Positions 23,412-30,816 of a stretch of DNA of 64,000 nt are shown piece after piece. Within the stretch, counting starts at the first letter, position 1, and each line of letters opens with the position of its first letter. Both the position numbers and the translations under genes were made by a program. The notes beneath the pieces were generated by a model, which was not told the DNA's origin, did no database searches, and was given only the letters and a program-made list of their open reading frames with translations. This stretch comes from JAYEHL01 sp041653935. Lineage in GTDB: Bacteria > Chloroflexota > Dehalococcoidia > E44-bin15. The stretch lies in assembly GCA_041653935.1 (NCBI GenBank), contig JBAZEO010000002.1, forward strand, positions 310,001 through 374,000, read 5' to 3'.

Positions 23412-23993
23412 CTATTTGCGGGATTTATCCAGCACCGCGGCGTAGCTCATGGTGACGGCCGGCCTTGCTACGACGGAGAAGCCGGAAGCGACAGCTTCGG
23501 ACAATATCTTCTCAAAGCGCTCGAGCGATAAGTGCAGCTTTGGCTCCGCCAGCATCCACCTGCCGCCGTCCTTCACTATCGCATGTATCTGCCCGAACAT
23601 TAACTTCGCATCGGTCACCTCGTGCACCATCCAGAAAGTAAGCACAAAATCAGCCTGTTCGCTGACGCCAATATCGCCAACCTTACATAATCGCAACGAA
23701 ATACGATCGTCGACCCCGCCTCGCACCATACGCCTTTTAACCCGGTCCAGCATCTTCTGCTGCAGGTCCACCGCTATTACCCTGCCACTAGCCCCGACTA
23801 GCTTCGCCATGCCTATAGAGAAATGCCCCATGCCGCAGCCGATATCCACTACCGTCATCCCCTCCCTGACATACGCTCCCAACACCTTCTCCGGCTTGTG
23901 CAGTATGCGTCGACCCGGGTTATCAAAGGTGTACGCGAACCACCACGGGCACAGCTCACGGTCCAGAAAATGGATTTTATTTAGTAGCTTCAT
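23412..23993 (-). CDS. Class I SAM-dependent methyltransferase
   Basis: A 193-residue methyltransferase. Motif I is VVDIGCGMGHFSIGMA (about 49-64), followed by VIAVDLQQKML (motif II with acidic ribose ligand) and DFVLTFWMVHEV (motif IV). The N-terminus HFLDRELCPWWFAYTFDNPGRR is found in UbiE-like methyltransferases of anaerobes that sit near metal or thiol functions. The substrate is unknown. It is a single gene between the cyclase-like gene and the second zinc-ribbon gene. Confidence 0.88.
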   Translation of the reverse strand: MKLLNKIHFLDRELCPWWFAYTFDNPGRRILHKPEKVLGAYVREGMTVVDIGCGMGHFSIGMAKLVGASGRVIAVDLQQKMLDRVKRRMVRGGVDDRISLRLCKVGDIGVSEQADFVLTFWMVHEVTDAKLMFGQIHAIVKDGGRWMLAEPKLHLSLERFEKILSEAVASGFSVVARPAVTMSYAAVLDKSRK

Positions 23994-24055
23994 ATGCCAA
24001 ATTATACTCGTTCTAAAGCTGGTTTCAAGATATCTACTAGCCCCGATTTACGGCA

Positions 24056-24096
24056 AATAAAAAGAGGCCGAGATTAACTCCCGGCCTCTTTGTTAA
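24056..24096. terminator. Intrinsic terminator, zinc-ribbon gene 2
   Basis: AAAGAGGCCG (24061-24070) pairs with CGGCCTCTTT (24082-24091). The stem sequence is related to that of the terminator after paralogue 1, supporting duplication of the whole unit. Confidence 0.85.
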
Positions 24097-24111
24097 CCTT
24101 CTTTTTTAAGG

Positions 24112-24429
24112 TTATCTCCTGGTTCTGTTAGAACCACCGCCAGCGGCATTGTAGCATGCGCTGCAATATACTGGTCTGTCGCCACGAGGCTCAAATGGAA
24201 CTTCTGTGGCCTTGTTGCATGTGGCGCACACTGCAGGATACATCTGCCTGCGCGTGCCAAAACCACCACGTCCACCTCCAACCTGCTGCTTCTTTGCAGC
24301 ACGGCACTCCGGGCAACGCTTGGGCTCGTTGGTATAACCTTTCTGTGCGAAGAACTCCTGCTCCTCGGCACCAAAGGTAAATGTCTTCCCACAATCGTTG
24401 CATTGCAGTTCTTTATCGGTGTAACTCAT
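24112..24429 (-). CDS. Zinc-ribbon protein with double CXXC modules, paralogue 2
   Basis: A 105-residue protein nearly identical to paralogue 1 in module one (FFAQKGYTNEPKRCPECRAA) and similar in module two (AVCATCNKATEVPFEPRG ... VYCSACY). The linker is GGGRGGFGTRRQ. It starts at the ATG at 24429, which overlaps the foot of the leader hairpin. Its leader is almost identical in sequence to paralogue 1 over the last 55 nt. Eight Cys residues support two zinc sites. Function inferred as for paralogue 1. Confidence 0.87.
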   Translation of the reverse strand: MSYTDKELQCNDCGKTFTFGAEEQEFFAQKGYTNEPKRCPECRAAKKQQVGGGRGGFGTRRQMYPAVCATCNKATEVPFEPRGDRPVYCSACYNAAGGGSNRTRR

Positions 24430-24572
24430 TGGATGACCTCCTTTCTTCAAATACTGTGCTGAACTTCGGTCATCCAATACTTTGAGGTACTTTGCCTCTG
24501 AGAGACCTTAAACTGGGGAGCTCTAAGGGGTTGCTGGTAGGACTGGTAACCTTTGATCAAGCCACTAAATCA
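24430..24572 (-). promoter_or_regulatory. Conserved structured 5' leader, copy 2
   Basis: From the predicted start site near 24566 to the gene. TTGGATGACC (24468-24477 on the opposite strand) pairs with GGTCATCCAA, which ends at the A of the ATG (24429-24438) and includes the last two G of the Shine-Dalgarno. Upstream conserved blocks are AGTGGCTTGATCAAAGG, GGTTACCAGTCCTACCAG, AACCCCTTAGAG and AAGGTCTCTC. Conservation with copy 3 extends over the whole leader. Confidence 0.75.
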
Positions 24573-24601
24573 AGCATACGCTACAATTTGGGGAAATGCA
24601 A
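24573..24601 (-). promoter_or_regulatory. Sigma70-type promoter, zinc-ribbon gene 2
   Basis: TTGCAT at 24596-24601 (minus strand), exactly 17 bp, then TATGCT at 24573-24578. Confidence 0.8.
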
Positions 24602-24722
24602 GAGGTGCGAATTTACATCGTAATGACAAGCTGTGAGATTTAGGGAACACCGCTTCCTCAACTTCCCTATCCCTTCGCTGGGGAGAATGTCGAGGTGAGA
24701 GCTGCCATTATATCGACAGTTA

Positions 24723-25040
24723 TTACCTGCGTGTAGATCCGTGAAGGCTTTTGCACTGGTTGCAATACACCGGCTTGCCGCCATTAGGCGAGAATGGGAC
24801 CTCGGTGTGGGCGCCGCACTGAACACAAGTAGCCGGATACAGACTCCTGCGGGAGATACTGCTGGCACTGCCACCACCACGATTGACTCCACGCACCTGA
24901 TTCTTTGCCGCACGGCAAGTTGTACAACGCTTTGGCTGGTTGGTAAAGCCTTTGCTGGCAAAGAACTCCTGTTCACTGGCGCGGAAGGTGAAACTGCGTC
25001 CGCAATCGACGCACTTCAATTCTTTATCTGTAAAACTCAT
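24723..25040 (-). CDS. Zinc-ribbon protein with double CXXC modules, paralogue 3
   Basis: A 105-residue diverged third copy: FTDKELKCVDCGRSFTF ... KGFTNQPKRCTTCRAAKN, a Ser/Arg/Gly linker, then ATCVQCGAHTEVPFSPNGG ... VYCNQCK. It starts at the ATG at 25040 after AAGGAAG. All eight Cys are kept although the protein sequence has drifted, pointing to preserved zinc binding. No clear terminator is seen after it. The three copies are all on the minus strand with other genes between copies 1 and 2. Confidence 0.85.
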   Translation of the reverse strand: MSFTDKELKCVDCGRSFTFRASEQEFFASKGFTNQPKRCTTCRAAKNQVRGVNRGGGSASSISRRSLYPATCVQCGAHTEVPFSPNGGKPVYCNQCKSLHGSTRR

Positions 25041-25182
25041 TCGGATGACTTCCTTTCTTGAGAACTGCGTTGAACACAGGTCATCCAATACTCTAAGAAC
25101 CTTTACCTTGAAGAGACCTCTGTTGGGGGAACTCTAAAGGGTTGCTGATAGGACTGGGAACCCTGATCAAGCAACTAAGGTA
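25041..25182 (-). promoter_or_regulatory. Conserved structured 5' leader, copy 3
   Basis: GGATGAC/GTCATCC pairing is kept (25080-25086 with 25043-25049), with a bulged base and two further A-T pairs reaching the start codon. Between the arms, a one-base deletion and a one-base insertion relative to copy 2 leave the total length unchanged but break any conserved reading frame, so the conservation is at RNA level. Distal blocks match copy 2 (TTGATCAGGGTTCCC, CAGCAACCC, AGAGGTCTCTTC). Confidence 0.75.
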
Positions 25183-25211
25183 AGTTTAGAACATAACCGT
25201 AACAAATGCAA
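25183..25211 (-). promoter_or_regulatory. Sigma70-type promoter, zinc-ribbon gene 3
   Basis: TTGCAT at 25206-25211 (minus strand), a 17-bp spacer, then TAAACT at 25183-25188. Confidence 0.7.
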
Positions 25212-25285
25212 GTGGTGATAACTTGGACTCACCTTCCGCCCCGTCTTATCGTCGCGTCCACTACACGGCGGACGTCATCGACGCA

Positions 25286-25444
25286 TCAGGTCCCCCTGGG
25301 ATTCTTCGTATCGCACTGGCAGGTACCGTTCTTCCTGGCCTCGATGATCTTTTCCAGAATAAGCGAACGCCCGTGATTTTTAACGACCTCGTTCACGATA
25401 TCCGACTCTGTATATTCAAAACAGTAACAGATAAATTCCGCCAT
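25286..25444 (-). CDS. BFD/CopZ-N-like [2Fe-2S] mini-protein
   Basis: A 52-residue protein with the BFD-like pattern ICYCF near the N-terminus, a GRSLILEKIIEARKNG helix pair and CQCDTKNPRG at the end. The four Cys (6, 8, 42, 44) match the [2Fe-2S]-binding ferredoxin-like domain also seen at the N-terminus of some CopZ proteins. GGAG lies eight bases before the ATG at 25444. It starts 24 bp after the hemerythrin-like gene, so the two are co-transcribed. A role in electron transfer or iron release is inferred. Confidence 0.75.
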   Translation of the reverse strand: MAEFICYCFEYTESDIVNEVVKNHGRSLILEKIIEARKNGTCQCDTKNPRGT

Positions 25445-25468
25445 AGTTAACTCCATCGAGGTTAGGGA

Positions 25469-26017
25469 CTAGATGAGGGCCTGCCCCTGTTTCCAGTGCT
25501 CCACCACCGATTTGTATTTCTCATGTATCATCTTTTTATCGAATTCCCAGAACTCCAGGAGCATAGCATCCAGCTCGGCGCGCGTGAAATACTTCTCGGT
25601 ATCGGGAAAGAAGGCCTCATCCTCCCTCCTGATATGCTCAGGGTAGAACTCGACGAGGGTTGTAAGCCTGTCCAGCACGGTCTTCAGCGCCTCTTTGCGC
25701 CCGGCCAGGTAATCTTCCTTGGCCTGAACTAGCTCAGCCACCTGCTTCCTGGCGAATTTATGCTCCTCAACCAGCTCCTGCATGGCCTTTTTATCTTCCG
25801 CTGACATATTTTTAACCGCAAGGTCACGGAAAAGGATGTCTTCCTCCTTGCCGTGGTGTGTTTTGTCTGCATAAGTCCTGATGAAATCGACCGCAGCGTC
25901 GATAAAAACGGGATCGACGCGATTCTGCTTGCGCATAACTGCCATCTGATCTTTGATGACAGCGATCATCTTCTCGATGAGGCGATGCTCGATCATGAGC
26001 GGGCCTCTGGGTTTCAT
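25469..26017 (-). CDS. Hemerythrin-like HHE domain protein
   Basis: A 182-residue four-helix bundle protein with likely di-iron ligands His11, His55, Glu59, His86, His128 and an acidic ligand in EHIRREDEAFFP (131-133 region). Hemerythrin-like proteins bind O2 or NO or sense iron and are common in anaerobes facing oxygen exposure. The start at 26017 has GGAGG in front; a longer frame reaches into the upstream gene. It lies between the Cys-rich membrane gene and the [2Fe-2S] mini-gene in a compact operon. Confidence 0.9.
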   Translation of the reverse strand: MKPRGPLMIEHRLIEKMIAVIKDQMAVMRKQNRVDPVFIDAAVDFIRTYADKTHHGKEEDILFRDLAVKNMSAEDKKAMQELVEEHKFARKQVAELVQAKEDYLAGRKEALKTVLDRLTTLVEFYPEHIRREDEAFFPDTEKYFTRAELDAMLLEFWEFDKKMIHEKYKSVVEHWKQGQALI

Positions 26018-26043
26018 ATCACACCTCCGAATAAATATGCCAT

Positions 26044-26577
26044 TTAGGACGATTTCTCTTTCACCACACAGCCCGGGCAAGCATATCTCATCTTGCAGTT
26101 CACACAGGACTTTTTTCTACTGCTCGCGCCGCTGTATGCGGATATGGCCAGGAGCTCCACCAGCACAATGGCCTGAGCCACCATAAAGTCCTGCACCATA
26201 GCCGCGATGACGAGGCCGAGCGGTATCAGGCTCAGCAGTCCGTAGGTGGCAGGCGCGAGCCTGACGCCTATGCTGGTAGCGAACTTATCCATGCTGCCCT
26301 GCTTGAACATCAGGGCAGCCAGCTTGCCCCACCCGATGGGACAGAGCTTGCCATAGTAATAACAGTTGACGCATACAATCCTGCGCATGACGACAAAGAC
26401 CATCAGCAACGCCACGCCCAGATAGACCCAGGCGGCAATGGGATGGAAGAACCAGCAGCAGGTCATGCCCAGCATGATCCATACCAGCATAGTCATGTTG
26501 CCGAAGATTATCGAGCCAAGCCCGAATTCCTCGATGCCCTGCTCGTATATTTTCACTTCGCTTTTCTTCTGATCCAT
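26044..26577 (-). CDS. Cys-rich four-helix membrane protein
   Basis: A 177-residue membrane protein with about four helices (26-46, 47-64, 112-130, 132-150). Two Cys clusters lie at helix ends: Cys69, Cys72 and Cys79 (CVNCYYYGKLCPIGWG) and Cys158, Cys161, Cys167 and Cys170 (CVNCKMRYACPGC). The arrangement could bind Fe-S clusters or metals on one face of the membrane. I do not recognise a family name. It leads a three-gene operon with the hemerythrin and [2Fe-2S] proteins (26- and 24-bp gaps), so a redox or oxygen-response role is inferred. Confidence 0.75.
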   Translation of the reverse strand: MDQKKSEVKIYEQGIEEFGLGSIIFGNMTMLVWIMLGMTCCWFFHPIAAWVYLGVALLMVFVVMRRIVCVNCYYYGKLCPIGWGKLAALMFKQGSMDKFATSIGVRLAPATYGLLSLIPLGLVIAAMVQDFMVAQAIVLVELLAISAYSGASSRKKSCVNCKMRYACPGCVVKEKSS

Positions 26578-26614
26578 ACTTCAACCTCCATCGATCCTGT
26601 GTCAGATGCGACGA

Positions 26615-27427
26615 TCATTTACCGCCGTACATTTTATCCAGCATGTTGGCCGCAAGCCCTATCGCCGCCCGGCGCGGCATGAGCTTACCAGATATAAAAA
26701 AGGTAATGCGATTGCCCCTCCCCGCGATGTGGCTCGGCCTCTTGCCCAGCGCGTTCAGCGCCTCGGCCGCCGTCGGCCCCGGCTCCATGACCTTCACCAG
26801 CTTGGCATTGCCGGACTGCGCTTTCGACTCCATATACCCCGGCGTGCGCGTGGTCCCCGGCATGAATCCCAGCACGTCAACGCCCTTGCCGCGCAGCTCG
26901 GCCCACAGGCCCTCCGCCAGTATAAGGTTGTAGGCCTTGGTCGCGGCGTAGTTGGCCACATAGGGCGTCCCCTGCATAGCCGAGGCCGAAGAAACCATAA
27001 TTATCCCGCCGCGCCCGCTCGCCGTCATCCTCTTTGCGAACTCGTGCGCCAGCGTAAGCGGCGCCCTCACGTTCACGTCAATCATCCTCAGCTTCTCCTC
27101 CAGCCCCCGCTCCACGAACTTGCCCACCGGCCCGTACACGGCGTTGCTCACCAGCAGGCCGATATCCAGACTATCGACTTGCTGCTTTATCTTCTCGATG
27201 AAATCGGGCTGCGAAAGGTCGACCGATAACGTTACGATCTCGCGCCCGCTCGCCTTGCGGATGTCCTCCGCAGTGTGCGCCAGCTCATCGGCAAGCAGAT
27301 CGACCATGACCACGTTTATCCCCTTGGCTGCTATCTGCCGCGAGAACTCCGCGCCCAGGCCGCGCGCCGCGCCGGTCACCAGCGCCCACGGACCGTATTT
27401 GGAACTGAAGTCTTTTGAAGCTGCCAT
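26615..27427 (-). CDS. Short-chain dehydrogenase/reductase
   Basis: A 270-residue classical SDR. The cofactor motif TGAARGLGAEF (18-28), the Asp in MVDLL suggesting NAD(H), the NAVYGPVG (NAG-like) motif, the catalytic Ser in VSSASA and YAATK (Tyr/Lys) are all present. GGAGGTGATC precedes the ATG. The C-terminal part (ISGKLMPRRAAIGLAANML) is similar to ketoacyl reductase-like family members acting on fatty or steroid substrates. It stands alone; the true substrate is unknown. Confidence 0.92.
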   Translation of the reverse strand: MAASKDFSSKYGPWALVTGAARGLGAEFSRQIAAKGINVVMVDLLADELAHTAEDIRKASGREIVTLSVDLSQPDFIEKIKQQVDSLDIGLLVSNAVYGPVGKFVERGLEEKLRMIDVNVRAPLTLAHEFAKRMTASGRGGIIMVSSASAMQGTPYVANYAATKAYNLILAEGLWAELRGKGVDVLGFMPGTTRTPGYMESKAQSGNAKLVKVMEPGPTAAEALNALGKRPSHIAGRGNRITFFISGKLMPRRAAIGLAANMLDKMYGGK

Positions 27428-27531
27428 TGATCACCTCCGACGACTTGTTGCCAAATTATACTAGAAGTCAAAACGATTTCCAAACCGCATCGTCAGACGA
27501 TTGTCGATCAACCCATCCCTTCATACATTAT

Positions 27532-27585
27532 GTAGGGGCAGGGCTCGCCCTGCCCAATAAAGGGCGCAGCGAGCAGCGCCCCTAC
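27532..27585. repeat. Repeat family B, GGGCAGGGCTCGCCCTGCCC type
   Basis: GTAGGGGCAGGG and CCCTGCCC arms followed by a second arm pair ending GCGCCCCTAC. It lies between the SDR and flavodoxin genes, divergent to both starts. Confidence 0.7.
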
Positions 27586-27675
27586 GGGACACCTCTCTTC
27601 CAACGCCCTTCCCGACGCATTGTTGCGCCGATGCTCAATTCGACGTATAATTTCGACAACCTGGAGGTTATAATT

Positions 27676-28191
27676 ATGAAAGTTCTTATTGCATATCATT
27701 CCGTCAGCGGCAACACAAAAAAGGTCGCCGAGGCCATCTACAAGGAGATCAGGGCCGATAAAGAGCTGCTGCCCTTGAGCGAAGTGAAAGACCTTAAGGG
27801 CTATGACCTCAGCTTCATCGGCTTCCCGATACAGGCCTACGGCCCGGCCAAAGAGGCCAAGGACTTTCTCGAGAAGAAGGTTGCAGGCAAGGACATTGCC
27901 CTGTTCATTACACATTCCGCGCCCGAGGAAGAGCCTCAGGTTCAGCAATGGCTGGCGGCCTGCAAAATAGCCGCCTCCGGCGCTAACCTCCTAGGGCTGT
28001 TCGACTGCCGCGGGGAGCTGGCGCAGAATATTGCGGATATGATGCTTGCCAGCAAAGACGCGGATCTTATTGCCAAAGCCGAGAGGCGATCCGAGACACT
28101 GGGCCAACCGGATGGGGGAAGGCTCAAAAAAGCTCGCAAGTTTGCCAAGGACATAATGGCAAAATACAAGCAACCCGGCAGATTGGGCTGA
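27676..28191 (+). CDS. Flavodoxin-family protein
   Basis: A 171-residue FMN protein. The phosphate-binding loop YHSVSGNTKKVAEAI (about 8-22) is canonical; GFPIQAYGP supplies the second flavin loop and HSAPEEE the third. GGAGGTTATAATT precedes the ATG at 27676, and the longer frame upstream runs through a repeat. Flavodoxin-like electron carriers replace ferredoxin or act as quinone or flavin reductases. It carries a lysine-rich C-terminal helix (GRLKKARKFAKDIMAKYK). Single gene. Confidence 0.9.
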   Translation: MKVLIAYHSVSGNTKKVAEAIYKEIRADKELLPLSEVKDLKGYDLSFIGFPIQAYGPAKEAKDFLEKKVAGKDIALFITHSAPEEEPQVQQWLAACKIAASGANLLGLFDCRGELAQNIADMMLASKDADLIAKAERRSETLGQPDGGRLKKARKFAKDIMAKYKQPGRLG

Positions 28192-28224
28192 GCCAGCCGC
28201 CTCAATCGCAACGCCACAAAAACC

Positions 28225-28252
28225 GTAGGGGCGATTCATGAATCGCCCCTAC
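28225..28252. repeat. Repeat family B, perfect 28-bp palindrome
   Basis: GTAGGGGCGATTCA followed immediately by its exact complement TGAATCGCCCCTAC, between convergent genes. It probably serves as a bidirectional terminator-like hairpin. Confidence 0.85.
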
Positions 28253-28282
28253 ATCGTTTACGGTATTCGACCCAATTTCCCC

Positions 28283-28828
28283 TCAACGCCGTCTGTTCCT
28301 CCATATACGCAGCATCACGATGCCGAGTAATATCGCACAGACCAAGAAAACCGCCTCCGCAGCTATAATCTGCGTTCTGTCGCCCGCGGAGAGCGAGTCC
28401 GGGAAGAATATAAACCACACGGCATAGAATATGCTCATTATCAGGAAAAGCGTGAACGATACCGACACGGCCTGCACCGTGCGCCTGTTGCGCGCCACCA
28501 CGCTTTCTTTATCGGTAAAGGCCTCCGGCCGCTGACCCTGATACTCCATGCGCCAGACACGAAAGCTGGCCATACGGCCCAGGAACTGCCAGCCGAACTG
28601 CTCATAAGTAGCCCTGTATTCCTTGCGCTCCGAGAACTGCATATCGCAGACGAAGCGGTATTTCCTCGGCTCACCCTTTTTGAAGGTCATCCACAGCGAG
28701 TTCCACTGCCTGATGCGATCGACATGCCATCCCTCCGCGGCCATACGTTCAAACCAGTTTTCGAAATTTGCCGGGACAACATTCCCGCCTCGAAAGGCTG
28801 AAAACAGCACAGTCTTTTTATCTTTCAT
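28283..28828 (-). CDS. DUF2812 membrane protein
   Basis: A 181-residue protein. The soluble N-terminal DUF2812 part (about 1-105) has LFSAFRGGNVVPANFENWFERMA-type start and the W-x-x-F-K-K-G-E-P-R-K-Y-R-F core, then GQRPEAFTDKESV. Two transmembrane helices follow (about 116-137 and 150-170). DUF2812 genes are typically paired with PadR-like regulators; the ATG here overlaps the PadR stop by 4 bp. Probable role in cell-envelope stress or regulation is inferred from pairing only. Confidence 0.85.
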   Translation of the reverse strand: MKDKKTVLFSAFRGGNVVPANFENWFERMAAEGWHVDRIRQWNSLWMTFKKGEPRKYRFVCDMQFSERKEYRATYEQFGWQFLGRMASFRVWRMEYQGQRPEAFTDKESVVARNRRTVQAVSVSFTLFLIMSIFYAVWFIFFPDSLSAGDRTQIIAAEAVFLVCAILLGIVMLRIWRNRRR

Positions 28829-29142
28829 AATAGTCCCCCCGAATTCTTGTAGAGCTCGGCGATGCGCCCCGCCTCCTCCCACAATATCGCGCTGCCCACC
28901 GAGGTGATCTTGTATATCTTGCGGCGATCTTCTTCGCTGACAGGCTCGATGAGCCCATCGCCCTCAAGCTTGCCCAGGCTTGAGTACACCGTGCCGGCGC
29001 CGAGCCTGATGCGCCCCCTGGTCAGCTCCTCTACATGCTGCATGATGGCGTAGCCGTGCCGCGCCTCCCGCAGCGAGAGCAGGATATAGAACATGGTCTC
29101 GCTCATCGGGATGTACCTGTTGCGTGCTTTCTCAAGGCTCAT
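28825..29142 (-). CDS. PadR-family transcriptional regulator
   Basis: A 105-residue winged-helix regulator: MSETMFYILLSLREARHGYAIM and GRIRLGAGTVYSSLGKLEGDGLIEP match PadR, ending with a short dimer helix. PadR proteins usually repress the gene next to them in response to phenolics, antibiotics or stress. A conspicuous dyad lies directly upstream (29174-29208), and the DUF2812 gene is translationally coupled, so autoregulation of the pair is likely. Confidence 0.92.
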   Translation of the reverse strand: MSLEKARNRYIPMSETMFYILLSLREARHGYAIMQHVEELTRGRIRLGAGTVYSSLGKLEGDGLIEPVSEEDRRKIYKITSVGSAILWEEAGRIAELYKNSGGLL

Positions 29143-29173
29143 AGCATCACCTCTAACCTATACAACAATGCGA

Positions 29174-29208
29174 TATATCATGACGTAGTATATCACGACG
29201 TGATATAT
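29174..29208. promoter_or_regulatory. Probable PadR operator
   Basis: A perfect dyad TATATCACG-A-CGTGATATA (29189-29207) overlaps a wider one, ATATATCA (29174-29181) with TGATATAT (29201-29208), inside ACAACA...TGTTGT arms. It lies about 30 to 65 bp upstream of the PadR start and overlaps an AT-rich promoter-like stretch. Confidence 0.75.
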
Positions 29209-29253
29209 GTTGTCAAGAGGGGACAGCCAGAGGTGGGAAATCGAGGGGAAAAC

Positions 29254-29289
29254 GTAGGGGCGATCCTTCCATGGAAGGATCGCCCCTAC
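29254..29289. repeat. Repeat family B, perfect 36-bp palindrome
   Basis: GTAGGGGCGATCCTTCCA and its exact complement. The arms match other family B copies, while the centre (TCCTTCCATGGAAGGA) is unique yet fully self-complementary. Confidence 0.85.
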
Positions 29290-29319
29290 AATGGTTAATT
29301 AAATAATCGACAATATTGT

Positions 29320-30609
29320 TTATCGTTCCAGCGCTATGGCCATGCCCTGGCCGCCGCCAACGCACAGCGTGGCCAGCCCGCGCTTGAGGTTGCTGCGCTT
29401 CATCTCGTGCATCAGCGTGACTACGAGGCGCGCGCCGGTGCAGCCGATGGGATGGCCCAGGGAGATACCGGAACCGTGGATGTTGGTTTTATTCATATCG
29501 ACGTTCAGCTCGCGTATGCAGCCGATGGCCTGCGCCGCGAAGGCCTCGTTCATCTCGATGTTATCGAAATCGCTCAGCTTGAGGCCGGTCTTCGCCAGCA
29601 GCTTGCGCACGGCCGGGATCGGGCCCAGGCCCATGTAGGCCGGGTTCAGTGATACCGATGTGAAGGCCGTGATCTTGGCCATCGGTTTGATCCCCAGCGA
29701 TTTGGCCTTCTCCGCCGCCATCAGAACGACCGCCGCCGCCGCATCGTTCACGCCAGAGGCGTTGCCCGCGGTGATGGTGCCGTCCTTCTTGAACATGGTG
29801 GCCAGCTTGGCCATCTTCTCAAGGCTGGTGTCCATGGGTCGCTCATCGACGGCGAAAGTAATGGGATCGCCCTTCTTCTGCGGGATGACTACGGGGACGA
29901 TCTCCTCCTTGAAGATGCCGTCGGCGATGGCCTTGCGCGCGCGGTTGTGGCTCATGAGCCCCAGCTCGTCCTGCTCCTTGCGCGTGATGCCGTACTTGGC
30001 GGCGATGTTCTCAGCGGTGACGCCCATGTGGTAATCGTAAAATGTCTCCAGCAGCGCGTCCCACAGTAGCAGGTCGTTCATCTCTGCGTGCCCGTCGATG
30101 TCCATGCGGTAGCCGAAGCGCGCCTTGGGCAGGGAATAGGGAACGGTGCTCATGCTTTCCATGCCGCCGGCGACCACGATATCGGCGTTGTCGGTCATGA
30201 TGGCCTCGGCGCCTAGCGCGATAGCTTTCATGCCCGATGCGCACAGCTTGTTGATGGTGAACGCGGGCGTCTCCTTGGGGAGGCCGGCGTAGACCGAGGC
30301 CAGGCGGGCGGGGTTCTGGCGGTTCCCGGCGAAGAGCACGAGGCCCATGATGACCTCGTCGATCTGGACCGGCTTGAGCTTCTCGTCCCACTTCATGTGC
30401 TTCTTCTCAATATCGATGAAGCGCTCGTCCTTGAGCTTGTCCGGCCCGAAAGCCAGCATCTCCTTGCCCGTCTCGGGGCGGATGCCGGCGCGCTTCACCG
30501 CCTCATGGATGGCGGTGGTACCCAGCTGTACTACAGGGATGTCCTTGAGCGTGCCGCCGAAGTTGCCTATGGCCGTCCTGGCCCCGCTTACAATCACTAC
30601 TTCTCTCAT
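29320..30609 (-). CDS. Thiolase (acetyl-CoA C-acyltransferase) with N-terminal insert
   Basis: A 429-residue thiolase catalysing acyl-CoA condensation or beta-ketoacyl-CoA cleavage. Active-site Cys123 lies in NKLCASGMKA, the His in GHPIGCTGAR and the second Cys in CVGGGQGMA. It is about 35 residues longer than typical (about 390): an insert at about 45-80 rich in charged residues (FGPDKLKDERFIDIEKKHMK) sits before the conserved IDEVIMGLVL strand. AAGGAG precedes the ATG. It may act with the CoA-transferases and crotonase in this window. Confidence 0.92.
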   Translation of the reverse strand: MREVVIVSGARTAIGNFGGTLKDIPVVQLGTTAIHEAVKRAGIRPETGKEMLAFGPDKLKDERFIDIEKKHMKWDEKLKPVQIDEVIMGLVLFAGNRQNPARLASVYAGLPKETPAFTINKLCASGMKAIALGAEAIMTDNADIVVAGGMESMSTVPYSLPKARFGYRMDIDGHAEMNDLLLWDALLETFYDYHMGVTAENIAAKYGITRKEQDELGLMSHNRARKAIADGIFKEEIVPVVIPQKKGDPITFAVDERPMDTSLEKMAKLATMFKKDGTITAGNASGVNDAAAAVVLMAAEKAKSLGIKPMAKITAFTSVSLNPAYMGLGPIPAVRKLLAKTGLKLSDFDNIEMNEAFAAQAIGCIRELNVDMNKTNIHGSGISLGHPIGCTGARLVVTLMHEMKRSNLKRGLATLCVGGGQGMAIALER

Positions 30610-30760
30610 TTAATAAATCTCCTTACCTCATTTACAAACCGAAGCCCGATTCACATGGAATCAGGCTCGTCACATTAAATCGACCGCAAATGCATCTCGG
30701 TATCATTATAGCCTTATCGGTGGAGCGGTTTCAATGTCGCGGTTGTCCGACCCCGCCCTT

Positions 30761-30786
30761 GTAGGGGCGAATAATTATTCGCCCTA
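30761..30786. repeat. Repeat family B
   Basis: GTAGGGGCGAATAA then TTATTCGCCCTA; the last arm bases have decayed. Confidence 0.75.
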
Positions 30787-30816
30787 TTAGTTGTCGATGC
30801 ATTACGATGCTATTCT

